From assembly GCF_025962655.1 (NCBI RefSeq), contig NZ_JAGFPE010000003.1, positions 527,815 through 591,814 on the forward strand: 64,000 nucleotides of DNA. Reading direction: 5' to 3'. Positions 33,020-42,249 of the stretch are shown here, in pieces. Both the position numbers and the translations under genes were made by a program. The notes below the pieces were generated by a model, which saw only the letters and a program-made list of their open reading frames with translations, made no database searches and was not told the origin of the DNA. Every line of letters begins with the position of its first letter. The stretch's first letter is position 1. Source of the stretch: Candidatus Symbiopectobacterium sp. NZEC151 (lineage in GTDB: Bacteria > Pseudomonadota > Gammaproteobacteria > Enterobacterales > Enterobacteriaceae).

Positions 33020-33266
33020 CTCAATCACCGATAAATGACATCATTGAGACGAAACAAATAACACAAACGATAAGCACTATTATTGTCGTTTTTTATTTTT
33101 GCGAAGAAGGTCGATGTTTTTATTCCCTGCTGTTAATCTCAGAAAGCAGAAATAAAAATGGCAACCCAATAAAGCAAGCGCCGCACCGCGCATCGGTGCA
33201 GCACTCACCTATCAGGCTATTTAGAAAAAACAGCGTATAACAACGCGGAGTTATACCTCGGGCAGA

Positions 33267-33941
33267 TCAAATCTCAACATCAATGCCATTACGCTTCAAC
33301 AGCGCATTGAAGTTGTGCAGTTCCCAGATGGTTTTGCCCTGCTGAATTTGCGCACGCAGTTTCACTTCTTTTTCATCACGGCTGCGCGAAGCGGCAAGCA
33401 CCTCTTCAATCTTCTCACGCGGAATGGCAACGATGCCGTCATCATCACCGATGATCAGATCGCCCGGATTTATCGTCACGCCGCCAAAAGAAATCGGCTG
33501 ATTGATTTCACCAAAGGTTTCTTTAACCGTACCCTTAATGGAAATGGAGCGGGAGAAAATCGGGAAGCCCAATTTGTGGATGCGTTCCGCATCCCGCACC
33601 CCGCCGTTGGTGACCAATCCGGCGATACCGCGACTGAGGGCCGCCGTGGCCATGACATCACCAAACGACCCTTGTTCCGTGTAGTCTCCGGCATCAATCA
33701 CCAGAACGTCACCGGGTTTCGCCAACTGGAGCGCCGCGTGGATAGTGAAATTATCCCCGGCAGGGGTTTTCACCGTGAATGCGGAGCCCAATACGCGCAA
33801 ACCGGGATAAATCGGCTTGATGGCAGAGTCTACCGCACCGCGTCGACCGAAGGCTTCATGGGCGGTAGCGGCGGTAATTTCTTTAAAAGCGTCAATCAGT
33901 TCCTGGTCTGGGCGAATGAAATCTTGAGTAAGTTTTGACAT
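33267..33941 (-). CDS. RraA-family protein (aldolase-like), copy 1
   Basis: 224-residue member of the RraA/HMG-CHA aldolase fold, whose enzymes cleave 4-hydroxy-4-methyl-2-oxoglutarate or decarboxylate oxaloacetate; others only bind RNase E. The metal/substrate site GLVTNGGVRD (about residues 110-119, Arg and Asp conserved) and the GDLIIGDDDGIVAIPRE motif are present, so an enzymatic role is plausible. It lies 18 bases downstream of an enolase-superfamily dehydratase gene on the same strand, suggesting it cleaves the keto-acid that enzyme makes (inference). It differs from the two other RraA-like proteins at 35.5 and 37.4 kb. Confidence 0.8.
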   Translation of the reverse strand: MSKLTQDFIRPDQELIDAFKEITAATAHEAFGRRGAVDSAIKPIYPGLRVLGSAFTVKTPAGDNFTIHAALQLAKPGDVLVIDAGDYTEQGSFGDVMATAALSRGIAGLVTNGGVRDAERIHKLGFPIFSRSISIKGTVKETFGEINQPISFGGVTINPGDLIIGDDDGIVAIPREKIEEVLAASRSRDEKEVKLRAQIQQGKTIWELHNFNALLKRNGIDVEI

Positions 33942-33959
33942 GGTTATGTTTTCCGTGAA

Positions 33960-35153
33960 TCAGGCTGGGTTAAAGACATTAGGGGCAACGGCAGCGACTT
34001 TGCGCGGGAATTCTTCGCGGTAATCACGCAGTCCTTTACCCGGTAACGGGCTGTAAGGGCGTTTCTTGAGTTCATTAATATCCAGATCGATTCCCAGTCC
34101 CGGCGCGTCGGGCACGTCGGCCCAGCCGTTGGCAATCGTGATGCCTTGGGTGGCAATACCCTGTGTCGGTTCAATCAGGTTGACGAACACTTCTGCAATA
34201 TTGAAGTTAGGGATAACCGCGGAAAGGTGGACCGTCGCCGCCAGCCCGACAATCGGGCTGTTGTAGTTATGCGGTGTGACGGCCACGCCGTGCGGGGCGG
34301 CCAGCGCAGCAATCTCCAGCATCGATAACAAGCCGCCAACCGCGCAAATATCCGGGTTGATAATGTCCGCCGCGCGTTTCTCAAACACCGGCACAAACCC
34401 TTCTTTGGTGTAGAGCGCTTCACCCAGCACGATCGGCGTGTGCGTGCTGCGTTTGACTTCGACGGTGAGATCGATGTTTTCTGGCGGACAGGGCTCTTCG
34501 TACCAGCCAATATCGTATTCTTCCAGACGTTCAATCACGCGAATGGCGTGATTCGGTGCCAGGCGACGGTGGCCGTCGATCAGCAGTTCCACATTCGGCC
34601 CTACCGCTTCACGCACCGCCTTCACATTCTCCACGGCAGCGGTTTCATCGGCGCGGGAAATAAAGGTGCGCCATGGGCCAGGGAAGGGGTCCCATTTGAT
34701 GGCATCATACCCTTGCGCGACCACGTTCAATGCGCGTTTTACCGTATCATCAATGCTCTTGGCACCAAACCACCAGCCGTTGGCATAAAGACGAATCTTT
34801 TCGCGCACCGCGCCACCCAGAATACGGTGCAGCGGCAGCCCGGCTTTCTTGCCGACGATATCCCACAGCGCCAGTTCGATGGCACTCCAGGCGCACAGCA
34901 GGTCAACCGAATTACGGCGAATCGCAAAATCATCAAGCAGCGTCTGACCAAGGTGACGGATATGGTAGGCTTCACGCCCGATCACCAGCGGAGAGATGGC
35001 ATTAAGGTATTCACTGACGACCTTCTCTTTGGTATTTGTCACATAGGCTTCGCCCCAGCCATAAATGCCTTCATCGGTATCCACTTTGACAAAAAGCAGG
35101 TTTTTCCCGACCCCTGGATGATAAAAAAAGGTTTCAATATTTGTGATTTTCAT
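33960..35153 (-). CDS. Enolase-superfamily sugar-acid dehydratase-like enzyme
   Basis: 397-residue protein of the mandelate racemase/muconate lactonising enzyme group. Metal ligands are Asp193 (LLIDGH), Glu219 (WYEEP) and Glu245 (LGEAL); His295 in TPHNY and His195 next to the first ligand are the probable acid/base residues, as in galactonate- and mannonate-type dehydratases. The usual KxK position reads IKWDPF (Lys153, Asp155). Substrate is most likely an acid-sugar or hydroxy-acid; I cannot specify it. First gene of a two-gene unit with an RraA-family gene, divergent from the transporter operon at 35.5 kb. Confidence 0.8.
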   Translation of the reverse strand: MKITNIETFFYHPGVGKNLLFVKVDTDEGIYGWGEAYVTNTKEKVVSEYLNAISPLVIGREAYHIRHLGQTLLDDFAIRRNSVDLLCAWSAIELALWDIVGKKAGLPLHRILGGAVREKIRLYANGWWFGAKSIDDTVKRALNVVAQGYDAIKWDPFPGPWRTFISRADETAAVENVKAVREAVGPNVELLIDGHRRLAPNHAIRVIERLEEYDIGWYEEPCPPENIDLTVEVKRSTHTPIVLGEALYTKEGFVPVFEKRAADIINPDICAVGGLLSMLEIAALAAPHGVAVTPHNYNSPIVGLAATVHLSAVIPNFNIAEVFVNLIEPTQGIATQGITIANGWADVPDAPGLGIDLDINELKKRPYSPLPGKGLRDYREEFPRKVAAVAPNVFNPA

Positions 35154-35541
35154 TGTGGCCCTTATTAGACAAAAGCGCAGAGCGACAAGATATAACGCAA
35201 AATTGATGCGTAAACATAGCCAATATTATTCTAACTATTTCCACTTACTGAATAATCGAGTTTGAAATTCGAAACATCCTCATGACTGTTTAATATTATT
35301 AATCTATTTCTCTCTTATTTCATATTTGAAGAATAATTAGCCCTTATTTGAATAATGATCCACCGGATAATCACTAGACAAAAAATTTAATCACCTTATT
35401 CTCGATGGCATTATCTTATTTTCATACCCTTGGTTGTCATTCTCATACCTGATTAATGGGTATAGGTTTATTGCTTCCTGCCTGATTCAACTATTAAAAA
35501 CCGATGGCAGCCTGAAATTGTGATTATCTGGAGATAACGCC
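35154..35541. promoter_or_regulatory. AT-rich divergent control region of the dehydratase/transporter cluster
   Basis: A 388-base noncoding gap between two divergent units. It is AT-rich. TCATACC occurs at 35422-35428 and again at 35443-35449, 21 bases apart (two helical turns), and a GGGTAT at 35458-35463 is inverted relative to the second copy, giving ATACC-N8-GGGTAT. These could be binding sites of a regulator that is not encoded next to the gap. Confidence 0.4.
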
Positions 35542-36195
35542 TTGGCCAGCGTAATAAATACCGATTTCCCCCGACCCAATGCGGATCAATTGGCGGCGTT
35601 CAAAACGGCCAGTACTGCACTGATTTATCAGGCTGTTGGGCAACGTGGTGCACTGCATTCCTCCATCAAGCCGCTGCGTTCGGGGTTTCGGCTGCTGGGT
35701 GCCGCGTTTACCGCCGCCGGTTTTCCCGGCGACAACCTGACGGGACATGCCGCCATCACGCTGGCACAGCCGGGAGACATCCTGGTGTATAGCGTGGACG
35801 GTTTTACCCAAGGTGCCTCTTTCGGCGACATGATGGCGACGCTCGCCGCCAACCGTGGGCTAGGCGGTGTCTTGATTGACGGTGCCATTCGCGATGCCGC
35901 GCTATTGCGCACTTGGGATCTTCCCCTGTTTGCCCGTGGCATTAGCCTGAAAAGCCGGGGCGAAAAAGCACAGCTCGGCCCACTGGCGACCCCGCTGACA
36001 GTGGCTGGCGTGGAAATCTCTCCCGGCGACCTGATTGTGGGAGATGACGACGGCGTTATCGCCATTCCCTATGCCTTGCTTGACGACACAATTGCGCGTT
36101 TACAGCCGTTACAGGAAGAAAAAACACGCTTGCTGCACCGTTTCTCTTCCACCGCAACCCCGGAAGATTGGCAAGCGCTGAAAGCGTGGGAATAG
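35542..36195 (+). CDS. RraA-family protein (aldolase-like), copy 2
   Basis: 217-residue RraA-fold protein with the conserved GVLIDGAIRD (Arg and Asp of the aldolase site) near residue 115 and SPGDLIVGDDDGVIAIP near residue 158. It starts at a TTG codon: GGAG lies 9 bases before it and no ATG gives a full domain. First gene of the transporter unit; a miniature repeat element separates it from the tctC-like gene. Probable keto-acid aldolase or decarboxylase. Confidence 0.78.
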   Translation: MASVINTDFPRPNADQLAAFKTASTALIYQAVGQRGALHSSIKPLRSGFRLLGAAFTAAGFPGDNLTGHAAITLAQPGDILVYSVDGFTQGASFGDMMATLAANRGLGGVLIDGAIRDAALLRTWDLPLFARGISLKSRGEKAQLGPLATPLTVAGVEISPGDLIVGDDDGVIAIPYALLDDTIARLQPLQEEKTRLLHRFSSTATPEDWQALKAWE

Positions 36196-36224
36196 CCCGT
36201 TCCATTACTGGCTTAGCAGCTATC

Positions 36225-36351
<127 letters not shown>

Positions 36352-36380
36352 ACAATAAAATCATTGAGGAGTAACACATT

Positions 36381-37379
36381 ATGAATACATCGGGGATATC
36401 ACGCCGTCGCTGGTTACAGTTAGCATCCGCATCCTTAGTGGCCGCCGGAATAGCATTGGGGTCACCGGCCATGGCGGCGAACGCTGACTGGCCCACCAAA
36501 ACCGTCAAGCTGGTGGTACCGTTCCCACCCGGCGGAGGCACCGATCTGTTGGCTCGCGCCCTGGCGGAACGCCTGAGCAAATCGTTCGGTCAGACGTTTG
36601 TGGTGGAAAACCGTCCCGGTGCCGGGGCGGCTGTCGGCACCGAATACGTGGCACGAGCGACCGATGGTCACACCTTCCTGTTCGCCTCATCCAATCACGT
36701 GACCGTACCGGCACTCAACACCCACTTGCGCTATGACATCTTCAAGGATTTCAAATCCATCTCTCTGGTGAGCGATCAGGCAAGCGTCTTCGCCGTCTCG
36801 CCCGACCTGCCGGGGAAAAACCTGACGGAAGTGTTGGCGCACATCAACGCCAATCCGGGGAAATACAATTACGGCACGGCGGGCATAGGCTCCGGCCAGC
36901 ATCTCAGCACCGCCTATTTACAACAGTTAACGGGTATTGATGTGGTGCATGTGCCGCTCAAGGGCCAGGGCGAAATCATTTCCGAGCTGCTGGGCAAGCG
37001 GATTCAACTGGGCTTCCTGGTGCTGAGCACGGCGGTGCCCTACTTTGAGGCCGGCACCATTCGCCCGCTGGGTGTTTCAACCGAACAGCGCAGCCCGTTT
37101 GCCCCTGATATTCCGACCCTTTCAGAAGCGGGTGTCCCTAACTTTGTTGCCCGTTCCTGGCTGGGGCTGCTTGGCCCGGCATCGACGCCAGATAGCGTAG
37201 TGACAAAGCTGCACGATGCCGTGGTTGGCTACCAGAATGACCCGAGCTACATCGCGATCACCGATAAGGCCGGCATGACGTTGGTCAACAGCACGCCAGC
37301 GGAATTCGATGCCGAAATCAAACGCGGTTACGAGCAATGGCGCACCGTGGTAACCAACGCCAATATCCAGCAGCAATAA
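36381..37379 (+). CDS. TctC/Bug-family solute-binding protein
   Basis: 332-residue periplasmic receptor of the tripartite tricarboxylate transporter family. Residues 1-32 form a signal peptide with SRRRWLQLA, compatible with Tat export, and cleavage near AMAA. The mature part starts with WPTKTVKLVVPFPPGGGTDLLAR, split here by the loop that grips a carboxylate in Bug proteins, and includes TAGIGSGQHLS near residue 170. The tctB and tctA genes follow, with an RraA gene in between, so it serves that transporter. Ligand unknown. Confidence 0.88.
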   Translation: MNTSGISRRRWLQLASASLVAAGIALGSPAMAANADWPTKTVKLVVPFPPGGGTDLLARALAERLSKSFGQTFVVENRPGAGAAVGTEYVARATDGHTFLFASSNHVTVPALNTHLRYDIFKDFKSISLVSDQASVFAVSPDLPGKNLTEVLAHINANPGKYNYGTAGIGSGQHLSTAYLQQLTGIDVVHVPLKGQGEIISELLGKRIQLGFLVLSTAVPYFEAGTIRPLGVSTEQRSPFAPDIPTLSEAGVPNFVARSWLGLLGPASTPDSVVTKLHDAVVGYQNDPSYIAITDKAGMTLVNSTPAEFDAEIKRGYEQWRTVVTNANIQQQ

Positions 37380-37393
37380 GTCAGGAGCGCGCC

Positions 37394-38179
37394 ATGAGTG
37401 AGACAAAATCAATCGCACAACAGTTACAGCCTTATGCCGATCGCCTGCTGGGCACGCTGAACCCACAGCTAATCAGGCACGTGGAGATCACCCGACCGGC
37501 CGCAGAGGTGATTCAGGGGTTTTTATCATTGCCGGATCTGACCTCGGTGGTGGCGGACATTCTTGATGAACTGGGCTATGACACGGCGATCCCGGCACAG
37601 ACGCTACGGCCACTTGCGCCGGGACAACGCATCGTCGGCCCGGCGGTGACAGCGCGTCAGAGCCGCGCCAGACAGTTGCCCGGCTTCACGCTGTCCGCTG
37701 GCAACGCGCCGCAAGGCGGCGGTATCGACCAAATCACGCTAACGCAGCCCGGCGATGTGTTCGTGGTTGATGCGGCAGGCAGCAACGATGCCTCCAGCTT
37801 TGGCGGCATTCTTGCCACGGCGGCAAAGGCCAAAGGGCTGGCAGGGGTGGTGGTTGACGGTGCCGTGCGCGACAGCGGCAGCATCGTCGAATCGGGGTTG
37901 AAAGTCTGGTCACGCAGCGTCACACCGCGCACCGGCAAGCGCCGTCTGGAACTGGTGGCGTTTAACGATGTGGTCAATATCGGCGGCGTTCAGGTCAGGC
38001 CCGGCGATCTGATTCTGGCGGATAACGATGGCGTGATTATCGTCCCCAGTGATGTTGCGCAGACCGTGCTGGATCGCGCGCTGCAAGCGGCAGAAAAAGA
38101 GAGTCATCTGTTGAAAGCGCTGGAACAGGGCGCATCGGCGCGTGACGCAGCGGGTATTCTGCCCCCCGGCAAGTGGTGA
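37394..38179 (+). CDS. RraA-family protein (aldolase-like), copy 3
   Basis: 261-residue RraA-fold protein, longer than the other two because of an N-terminal extension of about 40 residues. The GVVVDGAVRD motif (conserved Arg/Asp) is near residue 155 and RPGDLILADNDGVIIVP near residue 200. The ATG at 37394 follows AGGAGCG; in-frame codons farther upstream lie in the tctC-like gene. Located between the genes for the receptor and the membrane parts of the tripartite transporter, so it probably acts on the imported acid. Confidence 0.78.
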   Translation: MSETKSIAQQLQPYADRLLGTLNPQLIRHVEITRPAAEVIQGFLSLPDLTSVVADILDELGYDTAIPAQTLRPLAPGQRIVGPAVTARQSRARQLPGFTLSAGNAPQGGGIDQITLTQPGDVFVVDAAGSNDASSFGGILATAAKAKGLAGVVVDGAVRDSGSIVESGLKVWSRSVTPRTGKRRLELVAFNDVVNIGGVQVRPGDLILADNDGVIIVPSDVAQTVLDRALQAAEKESHLLKALEQGASARDAAGILPPGKW

Positions 38180-38238
38180 TCCCCCGGTATCGCTACAACA
38201 TCACGCTTAAACAATAAATGATTAAACGAGGTAGACCC

Positions 38239-38706
38239 ATGTCTGCAACGCATAAACGCATACAGGGCGAATTCCTGTCCGGCATCGCGATTGCCCTGCT
38301 TGGCGCAGGTGCCATCGCCATTGCCAACACCGAACACACGCTCGGCACCGCCGCCAGAATGGGTGCCGGTTACATGCCGACCATTTTGGGTGCACTGTTG
38401 GTACTGCTGGGGGGATTGATTGCCGTGCGTGCCTGGCTATCATCGCCACGTCGCCGCGCCCCCGATGAAGCCGGTTTCACGCTGCGTGCTCCGCTATTGA
38501 TGCTGGGTGCGGTGATTTTATTTGCCCTGTTGGTCGATCAGTGGGGCATTATTGTTGCCAGCCTGCTGACGGTGATTACCGCCGCAATCGGCAGCCGTGA
38601 AGCCAAACTCAAGGAAACGCTGGCGCTGGCGACGGTGCTGGCGTTTTCCGTCCCACTGCTGTTTGTTCAGGTGCTGGGCTTACCGCTTAAGGTATGGCCG
38701 CTATGA
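38239..38706 (+). CDS. TctB-like small transporter subunit
   Basis: 155-residue membrane protein with four predicted helices (about residues 12-30, 48-68, 84-125 as two, 128-148), the small subunit of the tripartite tricarboxylate transporter. The ATG at 38239 follows GAGGT; an ATG at 38218 is less well placed. The stop overlaps the tctA start (ATGA). Confidence 0.85.
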   Translation: MSATHKRIQGEFLSGIAIALLGAGAIAIANTEHTLGTAARMGAGYMPTILGALLVLLGGLIAVRAWLSSPRRRAPDEAGFTLRAPLLMLGAVILFALLVDQWGIIVASLLTVITAAIGSREAKLKETLALATVLAFSVPLLFVQVLGLPLKVWPL

Positions 38707-40208
38707 TCCCGGATGTATGGCAGGGGTTGTTCCACGGCCTGTCGATAGCACTGTTACCGAACAACCTGTTCTATTGCTTTTGCGGCGCGCTGTTTGGCAC
38801 GCTGGTGGGCGTGTTACCCGGCGTCGGGCCGCTGGTCACCATCGCGCTGCTGTTGCCGTTTACTTTCACGCTGGAACCGACCAGTGCCCTGATCATGTTG
38901 GCGGGGATTTATTACGGCGCACAATATGGCGGTTCTACCACGTCGATTCTACTGAATATGCCGGGTGAAACCTCCTCGGTGATCACCTGTCTGGACGGGC
39001 ACGCCATGGCGAAACAGGGCCGTGCCGGTCCCGCATTGGCGATTGCCGCGTTGGGGTCGTTTTTTGCCGGAACCCTGGCGACCTTTGTCATTGGGTTTTT
39101 CTCCCCGTCGCTCGCCAGCATGGCCATTCGCTTCGGGCCGGCAGATTATTTCTCGCTGCTGGTGTTAGGCCTCATTGGCGCGGTGGTGCTGGCACAAGGC
39201 TCACTGCTAAAAGCCATCACCATGGTAGTGGTTGGACTGCTGCTGGGATTGGTGGGCACCGACATCAACTCCGGTGAATTACGCTTCACCTTTGGTATTC
39301 CTGAACTCGCTGACGGCATCGATTTTGTGCCGCTGGCAATGGGGGTTTTTGGCATTGGTGAAATCATCCGCGTGTTAGTACAGCAGGAAAAAAGCGGCGG
39401 TACGGTGATTGAACACGGTAAGCTGATGCCAAGCGCGCAGGATATCCGTCAGGCCACTCCTGCCGTTTTACGTGGTTCCTTACTGGGCTCAGTGCTCGGT
39501 CTGCTGCCGGGTGGAGGGGCCGCACTCGCCTCTTTCGCCGCCTACACGGTGGAAAAGAAGCTGGCGAAAGACCCTTCCCGCTTCGGCAAGGGGGCTATCG
39601 AAGGGGTTGCCGCGCCGGAATCCGCCAATAACGCAGCGGCGCAAACCTCGTTTATTCCGCTGCTCACGCTGGGATTACCGTCAAACGCCATTATGGCCCT
39701 GATGGTGGGCGCCATGATGATCCACGGTATTAACCCCGGCCCACGCATTATGCAGAGCGAACCGGACCTGTTTTGGGGCATGGTGGCGAGCATGTGGGTA
39801 GGGAACGCGATGCTGCTGGTGCTCAACTTGCCGATGGTCGGCGTGTGGGTCCGTCTGTTAAAAATACCTTATCGCTTGTTTTATCCGGCCATTGTGCTGT
39901 TTAGCTGCGTCGGTATTTACAGCGTCTCCAATAATCCGTTCGACCTGTTTTTGGCCGCCCTGTTTGCCTTATTGGGTTATACCCTGGCGATGCTGCGCTT
40001 TGAGCTTGCGCCGCTGCTGTTGGGCTTTATTCTCGGACCGATGATGGAGGAGAATTTACGCCGGGCGCTGATCATTTCACGCGGAGATTTCGGTATTTTC
40101 GTGCATGAGCCCATTAGCTTAGGGTTATTGATTGCCTCGGGATTACTGCTGTTGATCACGCTGGCACCGATGGTGCGGTTGGGGCGGGATAAAATCTTCG
40201 TTGAGTAA
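38703..40208 (+). CDS. TctA-like large transporter subunit
   Basis: About 500-residue membrane protein of the TctA family with roughly 11-12 helices. Family motifs include FGTLVGVLPGVGPLVTIALL near residue 35, YYGAQYGGSTTSILLNMPGE near residue 75 and PGGGAALASFAAY near residue 265. ATG at 38703 overlaps the tctB stop and has a better spaced AAGG than an ATG at 38694. Last gene of the unit; a hairpin terminator follows. Confidence 0.9.
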   Translation: MIPDVWQGLFHGLSIALLPNNLFYCFCGALFGTLVGVLPGVGPLVTIALLLPFTFTLEPTSALIMLAGIYYGAQYGGSTTSILLNMPGETSSVITCLDGHAMAKQGRAGPALAIAALGSFFAGTLATFVIGFFSPSLASMAIRFGPADYFSLLVLGLIGAVVLAQGSLLKAITMVVVGLLLGLVGTDINSGELRFTFGIPELADGIDFVPLAMGVFGIGEIIRVLVQQEKSGGTVIEHGKLMPSAQDIRQATPAVLRGSLLGSVLGLLPGGGAALASFAAYTVEKKLAKDPSRFGKGAIEGVAAPESANNAAAQTSFIPLLTLGLPSNAIMALMVGAMMIHGINPGPRIMQSEPDLFWGMVASMWVGNAMLLVLNLPMVGVWVRLLKIPYRLFYPAIVLFSCVGIYSVSNNPFDLFLAALFALLGYTLAMLRFELAPLLLGFILGPMMEENLRRALIISRGDFGIFVHEPISLGLLIASGLLLLITLAPMVRLGRDKIFVE

Positions 40209-40228
40209 CAAGGAAAAAGAGGGATGAG

Positions 40229-40263
40229 ATACGGAGCGTGAGTGCAAAACCCACGCTCCGTAT
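40229..40263. terminator. Bidirectional hairpin between tctA-like and panE-like genes
   Basis: Perfect 12-bp stem ATACGGAGCGTG / CACGCTCCGTAT (40229-40240 with 40252-40263) with an 11-base loop, placed exactly between two convergent genes. Confidence 0.7.
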
Positions 40264-40266
40264 TCA

Positions 40267-41334
40267 TTAGCGCTGCAATGATTCATCCAACTGGACGATC
40301 AATTCTGGTGAGGGTGAAAGCTGTCCGCGTTCAATCTGATGGATAGCATCAACAATCGCGGCATTCGCCGGAGTAGCAACGCCAACCTGTTGGCCGACCT
40401 CAACGATAAGGCCGTTCATATAATCGATTTCAGTGCGCCGCTGGCGGCGGATATCCTGCCCCATCGACGGACGCTGATGTTCACTCTGTGTCCCAAGTTC
40501 CACATAAGACAAAAAGTTGGCCTCGGCCTCCGCCAGCGCGTGCACATCACCTTGTGCCGCCTTAACCAATACCTCTGGCGTACTGCGGTTTATGGCATCC
40601 AGTGCCAGCCCTTGCGCCAATCCTACCTGTGCCGCTTCTCCTCCTAACCGAATGGCAAAGCGCCGAACCCGTTCATGACGAATCAGATCGTTACCGGTCA
40701 GGCCGCTGGCGGCGGCAATCGAATTACGCATCGCATTGATGCTGAGTTTGGTCCAACGGTGGGCGTACAAATCAGGCGTCACCAGCACCGCATCGACAGG
40801 CTGCAACAGCTCACCCACACGCTGCAAACGCGACGTGATACCGCCGCCAAACTCACCCACGCGCAGCGTTCCCGGCGCACCGCGCTGGTTACCGCGACGC
40901 ACCTTGCCCGGTGCATACAGCTCGGCAGCGATGGTAATGACAATGCCCAGCGTATTCTCCTTGCCGGCAACCGACGCCACGCGCGCGTCGTTGATACAAT
41001 TCTGCGCGGAGGCAATCACCCCCTCGGGCCGGATAAAGGGGCGGATAAACTGGGTGGCCCACAGCGTATCGTAAGACTTGAGCGCCACCAGCCCAATATC
41101 AAACGGTGGCTCCAGGTGCAGGCGCTGCGCGTCGCCAAGGTGAAGAATGTTTAACGGCACGGTGAAATGCTCTTCCGGCGTCAGTCCTTCCAACGACACG
41201 CCGTCACGCCGGATCGCCTCGACATTTTCGGCCCAGGGGTCGATAAGCGTGACCTGACGCCCGGCGCGAGTCAGATAGGCGCCAAGATAGCTGCCAATCG
41301 CCCCCGCACCGATAATTAAAATACGTTCAGACAT
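40267..41334 (-). CDS. Ketopantoate reductase-like (ApbA/PanE family) oxidoreductase, copy 1
   Basis: 355-residue NADPH-dependent dehydrogenase. Rossmann motif GAGAIGSYLGAYL at residues 9-21, catalytic Lys in HRWTKLSINAMRN near residue 195, and the C-terminal substrate motif RPSMGQDIRRQRRTEIDYMN. Longer than true PanE (about 300), so it is probably a reductase of another 2-oxo acid. It shares many blocks with the protein at 47603-48661. Encoded downstream of the AhpD-like gene on the same strand. Confidence 0.82.
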   Translation of the reverse strand: MSERILIIGAGAIGSYLGAYLTRAGRQVTLIDPWAENVEAIRRDGVSLEGLTPEEHFTVPLNILHLGDAQRLHLEPPFDIGLVALKSYDTLWATQFIRPFIRPEGVIASAQNCINDARVASVAGKENTLGIVITIAAELYAPGKVRRGNQRGAPGTLRVGEFGGGITSRLQRVGELLQPVDAVLVTPDLYAHRWTKLSINAMRNSIAAASGLTGNDLIRHERVRRFAIRLGGEAAQVGLAQGLALDAINRSTPEVLVKAAQGDVHALAEAEANFLSYVELGTQSEHQRPSMGQDIRRQRRTEIDYMNGLIVEVGQQVGVATPANAAIVDAIHQIERGQLSPSPELIVQLDESLQR

Positions 41335-41418
41335 GATGAGTCTCTTCCTGTTAGCGTGGCAACGCCCCCGCCTGATAAGCGTAGGAAAACATCAGCGCAT
41401 CAAGGGCGTGGGCAAGGC

Positions 41419-42003
41419 TTAGCGGAATGAAAGGAAAGGTTCCGGATTGGGTTGGACGCCAAGCCCGCTGTTGATGCGGTTACTGAAGTTGAAATAGGCG
41501 GCGATAGCGACCACTTCGATAATCTCCTGCTCCGTGACGCCGCTGGCGCGCAGCGGTGCCAAATCGCGCTCTTCCACGGTTTCCGGCGCTTCCGTCAATT
41601 TCTGCACATAGTCAGCAATCGCCCGCTCACGTGGGGTTAATTCCGCGTCACGGTAGTTCACTTCAATGCCGCCAACCCAGAGCGCATCACCGGTGATCTG
41701 CCGCAGTTTCGCCGCGTGCCCCCAAACGCAAGGACGGCAACGGTTTTGTACGCTCACCACCAGCGCAATCAATTCGCGCTCTTTACCGTTCAATCCTCCT
41801 TCGTATTCCACGGTCAGCGCGCGGCTTAGCGCATCCTGAGCCAGCAGCGCCGCAGGGAATTGTCCCAATACCGCCTGCATATTGCGGATAAAACCGCGTG
41901 TCTCGATGGAGTCCTCGAATAACTTTTCTGTCTCTTGCGTCGTTGTCGTATTTTTAAGTTTTAACCAAGAGATATTCTTTGTTTTCACGTTCTTGATGGA
42001 CAT
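41419..42003 (-). CDS. AhpD-like carboxymuconolactone decarboxylase family protein
   Basis: 194-residue helical protein with the alkylhydroperoxidase signature CRPCVWGH: Cys89, Cys92 and His96. The following segment YVQKLTEAPETVEERDLAPL matches peroxidase-related members. It may protect against peroxides or act on the substrate of this cluster. First gene of the minus-strand pair with the ketopantoate-reductase-like gene; divergent from the peptide-type ABC operon, with 246 AT-rich bases between. Confidence 0.75.
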   Translation of the reverse strand: MSIKNVKTKNISWLKLKNTTTTQETEKLFEDSIETRGFIRNMQAVLGQFPAALLAQDALSRALTVEYEGGLNGKERELIALVVSVQNRCRPCVWGHAAKLRQITGDALWVGGIEVNYRDAELTPRERAIADYVQKLTEAPETVEERDLAPLRASGVTEQEIIEVVAIAAYFNFSNRINSGLGVQPNPEPFLSFR

Positions 42004-42249
42004 AACGGGTGTTTCCTTTATGGGTTTAGCGATACTGGTGTTTACAGAATACGGTCTACATCACGATGCCATTATTTTATTAATACTTAATAAAATATAA
42101 TGAATCGTTAGTTTTGTTGTTTGCATTCAAATAAGAAAACATAATTAAAGCAGACAATCCAGCGCTATTTATATTGCCACTCTCGGACTATTTATAGCTA
42201 AAAAATGAAATAGACACCAAGGGCATTCTCCGTATGATTATTTGGATTA

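Noticed and set aside
33029..33266. A possible third toxin gene upstream of the A subunit
   Set aside because: No reading frame with a start, ribosome-binding site and reasonable length was found; only a weak hairpin (GCACCG/CGGTGC near 33184-33201) is visible.
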